From CAWKDC01 sp044445605 (GTDB lineage: Bacteria; Pseudomonadota; Gammaproteobacteria; JABCZS01): a DNA stretch of 27,486 nt. Position 1 is the stretch's first letter; each line of letters begins with the position of its first letter. Both the position numbers and the translations under genes were made by a program. Below, in pieces: positions 8,414-16,813 of this stretch. A model generated the notes under the pieces. The model saw only the letters and a program-made list of their open reading frames with translations. It did no database searches and was not told the origin of the DNA. The DNA is taken from positions 1 through 27,486 of the forward strand of contig JBIOEA010000029.1 of NCBI GenBank assembly GCA_044445605.1, in the 5' to 3' direction.

Positions 8414-9475
8414 CTAAAAAAACTGATGATCCATGAATACCAATGTTTTTAATAAAAAATCTTTCGAGTTATCAATACTAAATTGATGTTTATCCAACAT
8501 TCTTTTCGTGAATTGCTGGCAAAACTGCGGATTGTCCACGGTATAGAGCCAATAGGGTTCCACCCCTTTAATAAAATATCGCCCGTGACGTGTCAAAGAA
8601 AAAATCCGCCTAAGAATGGGCCATAGCCAAGTAGGTATTGTTGACAAATTAAGCTTATATACTTCGTTAAATAAATGCAGCATCTTCTGAACTGTTACTT
8701 CGTTGCCTACGCCAGAAGTCAAATGGAATACTTGCCCTACCGCTGCTTTCTCCTGCAATAAAAAATACATCCCTTTTGCAACGTAATCAACGGATACAAA
8801 ATCTATCAAACAATGTTTATTAAAAGGTGCCAGGCCCAAAGGATCTTTTTTGGCTACTTTAACGAGCGGGAAGATAACATTGCTACGCGAAACCCTTCCT
8901 TCCGCACTGTTACCTAAAATAATAGATGGGCGGAAAATCATGATCGGCAGTGTCGCCTTAGCCGCATGCAATAATGCTTCTGCTGCAAACTTAGTCGACT
9001 CGTAATTATTTTTGAAACCATACGCGTCGCTAAAATCCTTTTCCGTGACAAGACCCTTGCGTTTCCCCGCCACATAAGCGGTTCCTACGTGACCTAACAC
9101 CTGAAATGCGGGATTAAGGTTTTGACATTGTTGCGCAAATCTTAAGACATTCTCAGTGCCACGGACATTAATTTTTTCCAGCACTTCTTTAGGCTTTTCG
9201 AATTTCACCATGGCTGCCACATGGACAACATGCGTAACTTTTTCTGCTAAAGCCTGATATTCATCTTCGCTTAAGCCCAAGTTATCCAGTGTGATATCTC
9301 CAGGCACTGCAAATACTCGGTCTGAATGTTGTATACGCTGTGCCGCGGACAGTTGACCTTGATTGCGGATCAAACAATAACATTGCGCTTGCGGGTCCTG
9401 TTCTAATACAGTCTGCAAAAATTCTCCGCCCAAGAAACCCGTCGTACCAGTAATAAAATAAATTCGCGAAATCAT
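8414..9475 (-). CDS. Extended SDR, fatty-acyl-CoA reductase / thioester reductase-like
   Basis: This 353-residue NAD(P)-dependent enzyme matches the NAD_binding_4 type of extended SDR, found in fatty-acyl-CoA reductases and carrier-protein thioester reductases. The dinucleotide motif is TGTTGFLG (10-17 region) at the extreme N-terminus. INVRGT (102-107) and GTAYVAG (131-137) resemble fatty-acyl reductase signatures. Tyr158 and Lys162 in NYESTKFAAE are the catalytic pair, and FRPSIILG (181-188) lines the site. It lacks the long C-terminal 'sterile' domain of eukaryotic FARs. I reject an upstream extension of 47 codons: AGAGG lies five bases before ATG 9475, and the extension has no domain. It probably reduces an activated fatty acid or modifies a lipid or sugar. 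Confidence 0.82.
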   Translation of the reverse strand: MISRIYFITGTTGFLGGEFLQTVLEQDPQAQCYCLIRNQGQLSAAQRIQHSDRVFAVPGDITLDNLGLSEDEYQALAEKVTHVVHVAAMVKFEKPKEVLEKINVRGTENVLRFAQQCQNLNPAFQVLGHVGTAYVAGKRKGLVTEKDFSDAYGFKNNYESTKFAAEALLHAAKATLPIMIFRPSIILGNSAEGRVSRSNVIFPLVKVAKKDPLGLAPFNKHCLIDFVSVDYVAKGMYFLLQEKAAVGQVFHLTSGVGNEVTVQKMLHLFNEVYKLNLSTIPTWLWPILRRIFSLTRHGRYFIKGVEPYWLYTVDNPQFCQQFTKRMLDKHQFSIDNSKDFLLKTLVFMDHQFF

Positions 9476-9574
9476 ACATGCCTCTCGTGCCGAAAATGCG
9501 AATCCCTTCTGCATCTTCAGATACAGGGGATATGTCCGCCAAGAGGTAACTATAGTAGATGGGCGCATCTTTTT

Positions 9575-9602
9575 GTAGGGGCGAAAGATGTTTCGCTCCT
9601 GC
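9575..9602. repeat. 12-bp-stem palindromic intergenic repeat
   Basis: GTAGGGGCGAAA (9575-9586), a GATG loop and TTTCGCTCCTGC (9591-9602) form a 12-bp stem with two G:U pairs. It lies between two minus-strand genes. A degenerate relative is present at 17000-17023, so this looks like a dispersed REP-type element. On the minus strand it is followed by A residues, not T, so it is not a typical terminator for the gene ending at 9620. Confidence 0.6.
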
Positions 9603-9619
9603 ACCCTAAAGGACAAATA

Positions 9620-10732
9620 TTATTTGCCCCTGCCTAAGTAATTAACGACGCCACGGGCAACAGGCACAACAGTGCTATTTGCAATAGCGCCTGCAAAACT
9701 CATGGCAGAAGGTAGAAATGGAACGCGCGAGGCTGTTCGTATGACTTGACGCGCAATCCCTTCTGCTTGAGCCGCCGCCCAAAACACTTGCGATGGGGTT
9801 GCTTCCAATTTAGATGCCCTATACGCCACTGCAGTGACCGTCACGGCACATGCCAATGCTTTTGCAATATTGGTATAAGGCTTAGGCACATCGTCCCAGA
9901 CCTGCTCTTCAAGCGCCTCGTCAACTTGGAGCTGATCTTCTACGGGCTCATCAACATGTTGTTGCAACTGCGTGGGCGAAGTGTTCGATGAAATAGATCG
10001 CGTTTCATCGTCATTGGCTTGATTCGGCGTTACTACCGGTGGCTCCCCTCCTTCAAGCTTTCTCCCCCAGATGGCAGACCAATAGTGAGCAGAAAGTGAA
10101 GGATCCACTCCGTCTGGCACAACAATTTTTTTCAAATTCGGCGCCAGCGCTAGCACTTGGCCTACAAATACTTTCAGGGCATACTCGTCAAACATAGCAG
10201 CATCATTAAAATGAATCTGTTCTACATCTTTAAAATACTCAACAATGGATTTATTCCTGTTTATCGTTTTTTTATATTCGTCTGTGAGTTCTATCGTTTT
10301 CCTTTCAGTATATTCTTTGACTGATTCTTTGAGAGAAAGACCTGATTTGACAATTTCTGGAGAAAGACTTGATTCGAAGACTTCTTCGGCGCTTACATGA
10401 CGGACGGAAAAACGTTCATTGAACACAACATTCACATTTTTCTTCCTCTCTTTTCTAAGAGTTGTATTATGTGACGCATTGATCTCCGCAAGCGCATGAC
10501 GCTTTAAAGCGGCGATAAGGGCTTTATACGCGAAAGCACCGCTTAAATGCAGAGTGCATTCGGTGGCAATATCAGGTTTATCAAGATCCATGAAAACTAA
10601 CGTGATGGTTTTATCTTCTAAATCTGGATCATTTTCTAAATCTGGATCAGTTGCTAAATCTTTTTGATTTAGTGCCCTAAATTTACCAGGTCGGCGTTCA
10701 TCATCGACCCCTAACAACATCAACTTCTTCAT
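9620..10732 (-). CDS. Unrecognised 370-residue protein
   Basis: I do not recognise a family. The N-terminus holds a short tandem hexapeptide repeat (DPDLEN DPDLED, about 28-41). The middle (about 95-165) is highly charged and helical. Residues near 170-215 contain one leucine-rich-like stretch ending LAPNLKKIVVP. An acidic low-complexity linker (about 235-290) follows, then a C-terminal part with two hydrophobic segments (IAKALACAVTVTAVAY and PSAMSFAGAIANSTVV). There is no signal peptide. AAGG lies about 11 bases before the ATG. It is divergent from sodC with only 62 bases between starts. The linker-plus-hydrophobic tail could suit a membrane-targeted secreted effector, but that is speculation. 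Confidence 0.75.
   Translation of the reverse strand: MKKLMLLGVDDERRPGKFRALNQKDLATDPDLENDPDLEDKTITLVFMDLDKPDIATECTLHLSGAFAYKALIAALKRHALAEINASHNTTLRKERKKNVNVVFNERFSVRHVSAEEVFESSLSPEIVKSGLSLKESVKEYTERKTIELTDEYKKTINRNKSIVEYFKDVEQIHFNDAAMFDEYALKVFVGQVLALAPNLKKIVVPDGVDPSLSAHYWSAIWGRKLEGGEPPVVTPNQANDDETRSISSNTSPTQLQQHVDEPVEDQLQVDEALEEQVWDDVPKPYTNIAKALACAVTVTAVAYRASKLEATPSQVFWAAAQAEGIARQVIRTASRVPFLPSAMSFAGAIANSTVVPVARGVVNYLGRGK
10617..10670. repeat. 18-bp in-frame tandem repeat inside the 370-residue gene
   Basis: Two near-identical 18-base units (10617-10634 and 10635-10652) are followed by a degenerate third (10653-10670). The core is CTAAATCTGGATCA. On the minus strand they encode the DPDLE[N/D] hexapeptide repeats. 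Because 18 is a multiple of three, copy-number change would alter length without breaking the frame. Confidence 0.75.
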
Positions 10733-10757
10733 ATTTTAAAACACCTTCGAAATAACG

Positions 10758-10763
10758 TATACT
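10758..10763 (+). promoter_or_regulatory. -10 element for sodC
   Basis: TATACT predicts a transcript start near 10770, giving a leader of about 25 bases that contains AAGGA (10783-10787) seven bases before the sodC ATG. No convincing -35 is seen. Confidence 0.45.
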
Positions 10764-10794
10764 TCAACAACACCTCTACTGCAAGGAACGCTCT

Positions 10795-11313
10795 ATGAAA
10801 CACCCCCTCCTGCTTGGGCTATTATGCTCTGCTTTCATGGCCAATGCAACACAACTAACAATAAATATCAATGCGGTTGACGATCAGGGGATCGGTAAAT
10901 CCCTTGGCCAAGTCATTGTTGAAGATAGTAAATTTGGCGGTGTCCTACTTACACCCACCCTTAATGGCCTAACCCCTGGAGCCCATGGCTTTCATGTCCA
11001 TGCCATGAGCTCCTGTGAGCCTAGCATGCACGATGGCCACCCCATGGGGGCAGGCGCCGCTGGCGGCCACTTTGACCCCGCCCAGACCGGGAAGCATTTA
11101 GGGCCCTATGGCGATGGCCATTTGGGCGACCTCCCTGTCTTAGTCGTCAATAAGGATGGCAAGGCTTCAACCCCAGTGCTAGCCCCTCGTATCAAAGCCG
11201 ATGATTTCAAAGGACATGCGCTCATGATCCATGCGGGCGGCGATAACTACAGCGATACCCCCGAAGCCCTGGGTGGTGGCGGGCTACGCGTTGCTTGTGG
11301 ACAGGTTTCATAG
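10795..11313 (+). CDS. sodC: Periplasmic Cu/Zn superoxide dismutase
   Basis: This 172-residue enzyme converts superoxide to peroxide and oxygen in the periplasm. A signal peptide (about 1-18, MKHPLLLGLLCSAFMANA) leads it out. Copper ligands are His67 and His69 (GFHVH), bridging His92 (GGHFDP) and His146 (MIHAGG). Zinc ligands are His92, His101, His109 and Asp112 (HLGDLP). Cys74 and Cys168 form the conserved disulfide, and Arg165 is the active-site guide residue. All key residues are present and the length is normal for bacterial SodC. AAGGA precedes the ATG by seven bases. It probably protects against externally produced superoxide, including host oxidative burst if the organism lives in cells. 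Confidence 0.96.
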   Translation: MKHPLLLGLLCSAFMANATQLTININAVDDQGIGKSLGQVIVEDSKFGGVLLTPTLNGLTPGAHGFHVHAMSSCEPSMHDGHPMGAGAAGGHFDPAQTGKHLGPYGDGHLGDLPVLVVNKDGKASTPVLAPRIKADDFKGHALMIHAGGDNYSDTPEALGGGGLRVACGQVS

Positions 11314-11324
11314 TCAGGTACAAT
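11295..11324 (+). promoter_or_regulatory. Promoter abutting the 11332 start codon
   Basis: TTGTGG (11295-11300), an 18-base spacer and TACAAT (11319-11324) predict a transcript start at 11331-11332, that is, at the ATG itself. The -35 is poor (three of six); the -10 is good. There is no ribosome binding site between this element and the ATG. Confidence 0.4.
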
Positions 11325-11331
11325 ACCCGCT

Positions 11332-12303
11332 ATGAAGTATAAATCCGCTAAAACAGCCCTAGGTTTTATTGAAATCGCTTTTTTCCGGCTCTTCCCCTCT
11401 TTATCTATTATCGGGGCGGCAGAGCTGGGAGCAGCGACGTTTTTGAGTACCTACGCCTTTTGGTTCTTCTTGGCGCTTCCCGTCATTGATACAGCGCGTT
11501 GCCTGTTGTATTGGAATAAAGACATAGACACAGATTCTCGTTTTAAACAACAATGGAATCGCAGTTATTATTCTTTCAAGGCGCTGTGCAATATCGTTGC
11601 CTCTACCCTCATCGTTTTAGCCAATGCTTGGGGCATGGAACATCTGCTCATTCTTGGTCAAGCATTGTTTGTTGGCGGTGTTGTCGGATTAACGGCCATT
11701 GAATATGCTATTAAAACGTTGGGTGGGTTGAAAAGCGACAACTCAGATCAAAAAAGTGAGCGTGCATTTAAAAATGGAATCCTTGCAACGACGCTTTTTG
11801 CCGTCGCCGTTGGGCTCTCGCTGTTGTATTTTTATCCTGAGATTGTTATCAGCCAGCAGCCCGCTGGGTGGTTTACGCTCATCATGGCGAATACCATCCC
11901 TGTGGTTGGATTTGCAGCGTACTTTAATGATAAGTGGCTGATAGTTTCAAGTAGTATGTTGATCGCAGGTATTGGCTTGTTGTTCGGTTCCCCCGAATTA
12001 AGCACAGGGCTCGATCATCATATTGGGACGGAAGTCGGCGTCGGGTTGGCGTTTGTGCTTTCTGGGTTTGTGATGTCGTTGGGCAGAATGGCTTATACAT
12101 CGTTTGTTGAAAAGAAAGAAGAAAGCAAAGAGATTAGAGTGGATCATGCACATCCCACCCGTACAATCCTCCCCGACAACACGCTAAACGGCGGCCGATC
12201 AATCAGCAACTCGCCCGATTCCCCCACACCCAGCACATTTGCTTGGAACTGTTTTTGTCCTGTTTCAATAAAAATCGCTTTCCCTTTCAAACTATCAAAG
12301 TGA
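11332..12303 (+). CDS. Polytopic membrane protein of unknown function, probably over-extended at the 3' end
   Basis: The frame encodes 323 residues with about seven or eight hydrophobic segments up to residue 258 (for example ATFLSTYAFWFFLALPVI, VASTLIVLANAWG, ILATTLFAVAVGLSLLYF). I recognise no family. The membrane part ends in TSFVEKKEESKEI. The last ~54 residues are polar, read antisense to the end of birA, and look non-native. A stop (TAG, 12135-12137) lies in another frame right after the purine-rich tract at 12109-12134. One extra base there would end the protein six bases before the birA stop codon. A recent frameshift or sequence error is likely. No ribosome site is visible; the -10 element sits eight bases from the ATG. 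Confidence 0.72.
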   Translation: MKYKSAKTALGFIEIAFFRLFPSLSIIGAAELGAATFLSTYAFWFFLALPVIDTARCLLYWNKDIDTDSRFKQQWNRSYYSFKALCNIVASTLIVLANAWGMEHLLILGQALFVGGVVGLTAIEYAIKTLGGLKSDNSDQKSERAFKNGILATTLFAVAVGLSLLYFYPEIVISQQPAGWFTLIMANTIPVVGFAAYFNDKWLIVSSSMLIAGIGLLFGSPELSTGLDHHIGTEVGVGLAFVLSGFVMSLGRMAYTSFVEKKEESKEIRVDHAHPTRTILPDNTLNGGRSISNSPDSPTPSTFAWNCFCPVSIKIAFPFKLSK

Positions 12304-12902
12304 TCATACAATGCATGAAACGCAGCAAACCCTTCACGCTCATACACGTCACTGGTCGAGATTAATGCTTTCACTAATGCAATCAACGCAGCTTTTTGAT
12401 TCAACACCAACCCATTCGTGCACGTACGCAAATCTGTCCATGCTGTCTCAAGACCTTCCATGTGTTCAGCCGAGACAGCCAAATTCACCCCCACCCCCAC
12501 AACCACGTACGTTGGGCCATTGGGCTGAGCATACACTTCCGTCAATATTCCCGCTAATTTGCCGCCTGCACCGTAAATATCATTTGGCCATTTTAAACCC
12601 AGGCCTTCTGCTCCCATACTTTTTAACGCTTCACACAATGCCGCACCGAAGGCCAAGGTAATCCCACCCAATACGTGCAATGGCTTATCCATGCGGAGAC
12701 ATAAGGAAAAACAAAGCGTTGCTCCTGGTGGAGAATGCCACGTTTTCGTCCCCCTGCCTCGACCTTGGGTTTGATGGTCTGCCACGCATAATATCGGGCG
12801 TATGGGCTGTTGACGGGCCAAGGGTAGTAAATAATCCTGCGTCGATGGCAATGTCTGGAAAGCGTGTATGTCCACGCCCGGTAAATCGACCCAACTCTCC
12901 AC
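12144..12902 (-). CDS. birA: Biotin--[acetyl-CoA-carboxylase] ligase, catalytic type without HTH
   Basis: This 252-residue ligase makes biotinyl-AMP and transfers biotin to the carrier lysine of acetyl-CoA carboxylase. Signatures are GRGRGTKTW (47-55, biotinyl-AMP loop), KWPNDIY (104-110), GKLAGILTE (114-122) and GVGVN (136-140). A C-terminal SH3-like domain follows (about 208-252). The N-terminal winged-helix DNA-binding domain of E. coli BirA is missing, so it should not repress biotin genes directly. The start is GTG 12902: GGGAGG (12913-12908 on the minus strand) is five bases upstream, and no ATG fits better. The gene starts 32 bases from ubiA in divergent orientation. Its 3' end overlaps the tail of the convergent membrane-protein frame by 160 bases. 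Confidence 0.93.
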   Translation of the reverse strand: MESWVDLPGVDIHAFQTLPSTQDYLLPLARQQPIRPILCVADHQTQGRGRGTKTWHSPPGATLCFSLCLRMDKPLHVLGGITLAFGAALCEALKSMGAEGLGLKWPNDIYGAGGKLAGILTEVYAQPNGPTYVVVGVGVNLAVSAEHMEGLETAWTDLRTCTNGLVLNQKAALIALVKALISTSDVYEREGFAAFHALYDHFDSLKGKAIFIETGQKQFQANVLGVGESGELLIDRPPFSVLSGRIVRVGCA

Positions 12903-12918
12903 GAATGCCTCCCGATAA

Positions 12919-12927
12919 TGATATACT
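12919..12927 (+). promoter_or_regulatory. Extended -10 promoter at the ubiA start
   Basis: TGaTATACT is an extended -10 element whose predicted start (12934-12935) coincides with the A of the ubiA ATG. No -35 match is visible, which is usual for extended -10 promoters. The short birA-ubiA gap leaves little room for a leader. Confidence 0.5.
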
Positions 12928-12934
12928 TTAGCGC

Positions 12935-13774
12935 ATGATTATACCTTTTATTCACTATCTACAGCTCATGCGTTTTGATAAACCCATTGGGATCGTGCTG
13001 CTTTTCTGGCCCGTCTGCTGGGCCTTGCTGTCGGCCTACCATAACCACCCTCCCCTGAGCATCATGGTCGTTTTTACGATCGGCGTCGTGTTGACCCGTG
13101 CCGCCGGCTGCATCATCAATGATCTGTGTGACCGCTCTATTGATGGGCATGTCGCGCGTACTCGCGCTCGGCCACTGGCCAATGGATCCGTGTCTGTTAA
13201 AGAAGCCTACATCTTGCTCGCAGTACTCTGCCTCGGCTTACTCAGTTTGCTGTTTTTTATTAACCCGATGAATCGCATGATTGCTTTCATCGCTGCAGCG
13301 TTAACGGTTTTCTACCCCCTCACGAAGCGTTTTTTTGCGTTCCCCCAGCTTGTGTTGGGTATCACGTTTAATATCGGCGTCATCATGGTGTTTGTGCAAG
13401 CAGATGCATTATCGTTACAGGCGTGGCTCATGTATGGGGCTGCCGTGATCTGGACCTTTGCTTATGATACGGTTTATGCGCTCGCCGATAAAACTGACGA
13501 TGCACGGCTGGGGATGCGCTCAAGTGCACTCAGCCTTGGGAAATATGTCGATCTCACTGTCTGTGCAAGTTATGGTGCGATGTTTATATTGCTTGGATTT
13601 GCGTTGAGCACGCCCGTCATAGGAGCCATCATCGCAGCATTCTTCGCGTGGATATACTTTGGTTTAGGGAAATACTCACTCAATGTGTGGAGTAAAAACG
13701 CACCCATCGCCTTCTTTAAAGGGAATGCGATATTGGGTGCGTTGATTGCTGTCGCCATCACATCGATAGTGTAG
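12935..13774 (+). CDS. ubiA: 4-hydroxybenzoate polyprenyltransferase
   Basis: This 279-residue inner-membrane enzyme attaches the polyprenyl chain to 4-hydroxybenzoate in ubiquinone synthesis. The two Asp-rich motifs that bind the Mg-diphosphate are complete: NDLCDRSID (62-70) and DTVYALADKTDD (178-189). TRARPLANG (76-84) follows the first motif as in UbiA. About eight or nine transmembrane helices and the length are typical. No ubiC (chorismate lyase) is next to it here, unlike in E. coli. No ribosome binding site precedes the ATG, and the extended -10 element ends seven bases from it, so translation may be leaderless. The last 17 bases overlap the convergent giant orphan gene. Confidence 0.95.
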   Translation: MIIPFIHYLQLMRFDKPIGIVLLFWPVCWALLSAYHNHPPLSIMVVFTIGVVLTRAAGCIINDLCDRSIDGHVARTRARPLANGSVSVKEAYILLAVLCLGLLSLLFFINPMNRMIAFIAAALTVFYPLTKRFFAFPQLVLGITFNIGVIMVFVQADALSLQAWLMYGAAVIWTFAYDTVYALADKTDDARLGMRSSALSLGKYVDLTVCASYGAMFILLGFALSTPVIGAIIAAFFAWIYFGLGKYSLNVWSKNAPIAFFKGNAILGALIAVAITSIV

Positions 13775-16700
13775 GCTTGTCAGAAGCAGCCTTATCTACG
13801 TTATTGATGGCTGCTTTGGTAGCATCCGTTGGGTGCGGCGTCACTTGATCAGGATCCGCAACGAGACCAGCACCTTGCCTTATCGCTGTATCAGCATAGC
13901 CCTTGAGCACATTTTGCAATTGCGTCCGCAACTCTACATATTCTTTGCGGTCTTTGTGGGTTAGTGTGTATTCCTTTCTGCTAGCCTTATCCACGACTTT
14001 AAAATACCCTTTGTCAGGGATAGCATCGGCAGGAGGGGCACATTGCACAACTTCAAGTGCCTTGCCATTCGCATTAACAACCAACGGGGTATCACGGTAC
14101 GTGTTGAAAAAATGCTCCAATCCGACACTCAAGTAATCAATTGCACCCGATGTGGCTGCTTCAAAAACAAGCGAACTGCCTGCATCCGCACGAGGCACGA
14201 AACCCATCCCTTCTCCTACATTGCCCATGTATTTCCGCACGGCTAGTTCTTGTTCAACTGCCGTTAATGTAGCATCTTCAAAAGCTTTTTTGGCGGGGGG
14301 AGCAGCATGAACGTCATCGCATGTTCGACCTAAAATAGTATTATAAATAAGTGTTACTGCTTTCGTTTGGGAATAAAAGGCACCCTCTGCGGGATATGCA
14401 GGCGTATTTACCAACGTTTGCTCATATTGAATTTTGCTTCGCACAACACTCAAAACTGCATCTGAGTTTGTCATGCTCGCTGAATCACCTGCAGTTAACC
14501 CTATGGAATCACCAAAAACCGCTCTCTGTTCTGCGACAGCCTCCTCAACTTTAGCCGCCAATTTGGCATGGTCAAAAGGTGGCACTTGAACCGCAAGCTC
14601 AGTTAATAACACATCTAAAACTTCAGTCCAAGCAATGGCCCTTAATGCAGCTCTATCCTGAACTGTAAAAGGTTTCATATGTGCCATTGGGATAATGTTG
14701 AGTGCGGCGAGGGAGATGGCAGGCGGTTTCTTCATTTCGCCTATGAATGCACTTACTGATTGTTTGGTGGGTTCATAATAAGCAAGTGAGGCTCTTTCTA
14801 ATTCTGCTCGCTGTGTAGCGAATAGAGTTGATGCCGGGCTAGTCTTTGCATCACGAATTGCTTTATCCATGCGTATAAAGATTTGCTGCATTGCAGCATC
14901 AAGCCCGCCCGTATAATCTATTTCGAGGTCCTTAGGCTGAAACAAAGCCTCTTCTTTTTCAGTCATCTTATTAAGCTCTTTACGAAGATTTTCCTCTGCG
15001 TGATTCCTTTCTGCTGTTCCAGGACGCATGGCATCAACTACCGGATAAAGCTCCACAAATTTTGCTAAGACACTACCCCAAATGACGGCTCTAAATGCCT
15101 CTCTGTCTGCATCTTTAGGCAAGTTTTTAAATGCAGCACCTTTATCTTCACCACGATTCTTAATCGCAGTAATGGCTACTTGATTTGGATCAGCGGGTGC
15201 CTTCGCAGAATGCTCTGCTAATGCTTTATAGGCGGATGGGTTTGCACGCAAGAAAGCATACACAGATGCTAGTGCAACATCTTTAGCATGCGGAGTCCCT
15301 GCTACTGCTGCAGTGCGGATAGCCAACAAATATGGAACAGGATCCACCCCCGCAAAAATGACATTTTGTGCATCGAGGATGGCTTGTTCTGCTGGCAGCA
15401 GTACTGCAGGTGGAACTACTGGCGCAACTACCTGCCCCAAATTAAAACCAGGCGTCAACAACCATTCACGCAATAGTGCGGTATCATCCATGACAAAATA
15501 GACTGGAGCATCCGCAGCTGCTTTAATGCGAACCTCGATTTCCTCAGACTCCGCATTATTCACCGACGCGCCATAACCGCAATCAGTAATTAATTTTCCC
15601 AAACCTTTTTCAACAATGTCTGTCACTATCACACGCTTGCCGTCTGTACCTTTCGCGATTTTCATTTCAGCCGTCGACAGCATCGATGAAATCACCTCGC
15701 CTGATGCGGTGGTCTTTTTAACGTAATTCCCATTCGCATCTAAAGCAGGCGTTCCCGTTGCTGGATCGACTTTCAATTCGACTTTTTGCAATATCAGTTG
15801 ATCATGGGCATCAACGTGCGCGCCCACGATGTACCATGTTCCTAATACTTTAAATATCGCCTGATTGAAAGGATTGCCGACACTACTCAATAGACTAACG
15901 GGAGGTTCAGTGCCCGCCATATCTTTCGTAATTATTTTCGACGTCGCACCATTCAATAACTTAGCCAATTGCGTCATTGACCAGGGTGGGTTTTTAAAAA
16001 TCACACGTCGCGTTGAATCTTCTGCTTTGCGCCCTTGGAAAGCGCCGCGAGGCGGTAATGATGTCGCACGCATATAGCAGACAGGCTTGTAGGCGCCATC
16101 TTTTATAACGTGCTTGTGAAATGCCGAGTTTGCAGCATCAGCCTTCCACCATTGGTTTTCGGATAATCCATAAAATCCTGCATCAAGATATGCTTGATGA
16201 TCTTCAATTTTTTTCTTGCTCAAATTAACTTTAGTAGCAAAATCCTCAAGCTCACCTTCCTTATTCACCTTGACCCATAAATCATTACGGTCTATTGCGC
16301 CAGAAGCAAGATTTGCCAATTTCTTTTCAAGCTCAACATATTCGTCACGGGTCTTGCCGACCTTTTTGACTTCATTATATTCTTTAAGCCCCTCTTTCAT
16401 GATACCTAACGCCACTCGGCCCCAAAGATCATCATCAGGAGTTGGAACAACTAATCCAGCCTTGAGTTCGCCTTTAGTAATATCAAAAAAATGAGCGCGG
16501 ATTTGATCTTCCGTTAAATATAAGTGCTCCACTGCCAGTACATCTTGTACCATCTGGATACGTTTTTCTAATTCAATGGGCGTAGGAACAGATCCGGTTA
16601 ATGCAGGAAATGAATGAGAAACACCAGTCAATGCCGCTTGAACATCTTTTAGTTTTTCTGAAGGTCCACGCTTATCATCATCCGCACTTCTTAACATTTC

Positions 16701-16787
16701 TTGGGCATAATAGAAATTATTTTGATGGCGTGCTTGTTGGAAAGCCACATTTGACTTTAAGTCGCCTATCGTTTTTGGTGATATCAT
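13758..16787 (-). CDS. Giant unrecognised 1009-residue protein
   Basis: I recognise no family. ATG 16787 is chosen because AGAGGG lies seven bases upstream and a TATACT element at 16819-16814 gives a 20-base leader; the open frame extends 17 codons further. The protein has no signal peptide or membrane segment. It is largely helical and charged, with Pro/Val/Ala-rich linkers (for example VVAPVVPPAVLLPAEQ). A near-repeat is visible: RDEYVELEKKLANL (147-160) and RKEYVELRTQLQNVL (947-961), suggesting related modules at both ends. The tail is polar and ends in KPTLSM. It overlaps the ubiA 3' end by 17 bases. Size, orphan status and a polar tail with a hydrophobic residue at -3 resemble Dot/Icm effectors, but this is inference only. 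Confidence 0.8.
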   Translation of the reverse strand: MISPKTIGDLKSNVAFQQARHQNNFYYAQEMLRSADDDKRGPSEKLKDVQAALTGVSHSFPALTGSVPTPIELEKRIQMVQDVLAVEHLYLTEDQIRAHFFDITKGELKAGLVVPTPDDDLWGRVALGIMKEGLKEYNEVKKVGKTRDEYVELEKKLANLASGAIDRNDLWVKVNKEGELEDFATKVNLSKKKIEDHQAYLDAGFYGLSENQWWKADAANSAFHKHVIKDGAYKPVCYMRATSLPPRGAFQGRKAEDSTRRVIFKNPPWSMTQLAKLLNGATSKIITKDMAGTEPPVSLLSSVGNPFNQAIFKVLGTWYIVGAHVDAHDQLILQKVELKVDPATGTPALDANGNYVKKTTASGEVISSMLSTAEMKIAKGTDGKRVIVTDIVEKGLGKLITDCGYGASVNNAESEEIEVRIKAAADAPVYFVMDDTALLREWLLTPGFNLGQVVAPVVPPAVLLPAEQAILDAQNVIFAGVDPVPYLLAIRTAAVAGTPHAKDVALASVYAFLRANPSAYKALAEHSAKAPADPNQVAITAIKNRGEDKGAAFKNLPKDADREAFRAVIWGSVLAKFVELYPVVDAMRPGTAERNHAEENLRKELNKMTEKEEALFQPKDLEIDYTGGLDAAMQQIFIRMDKAIRDAKTSPASTLFATQRAELERASLAYYEPTKQSVSAFIGEMKKPPAISLAALNIIPMAHMKPFTVQDRAALRAIAWTEVLDVLLTELAVQVPPFDHAKLAAKVEEAVAEQRAVFGDSIGLTAGDSASMTNSDAVLSVVRSKIQYEQTLVNTPAYPAEGAFYSQTKAVTLIYNTILGRTCDDVHAAPPAKKAFEDATLTAVEQELAVRKYMGNVGEGMGFVPRADAGSSLVFEAATSGAIDYLSVGLEHFFNTYRDTPLVVNANGKALEVVQCAPPADAIPDKGYFKVVDKASRKEYTLTHKDRKEYVELRTQLQNVLKGYADTAIRQGAGLVADPDQVTPHPTDATKAAINNVDKAASDKPTLSM

Positions 16788-16813
16788 ATTACAACCCTCT
16801 GTTAAGTAACCAA

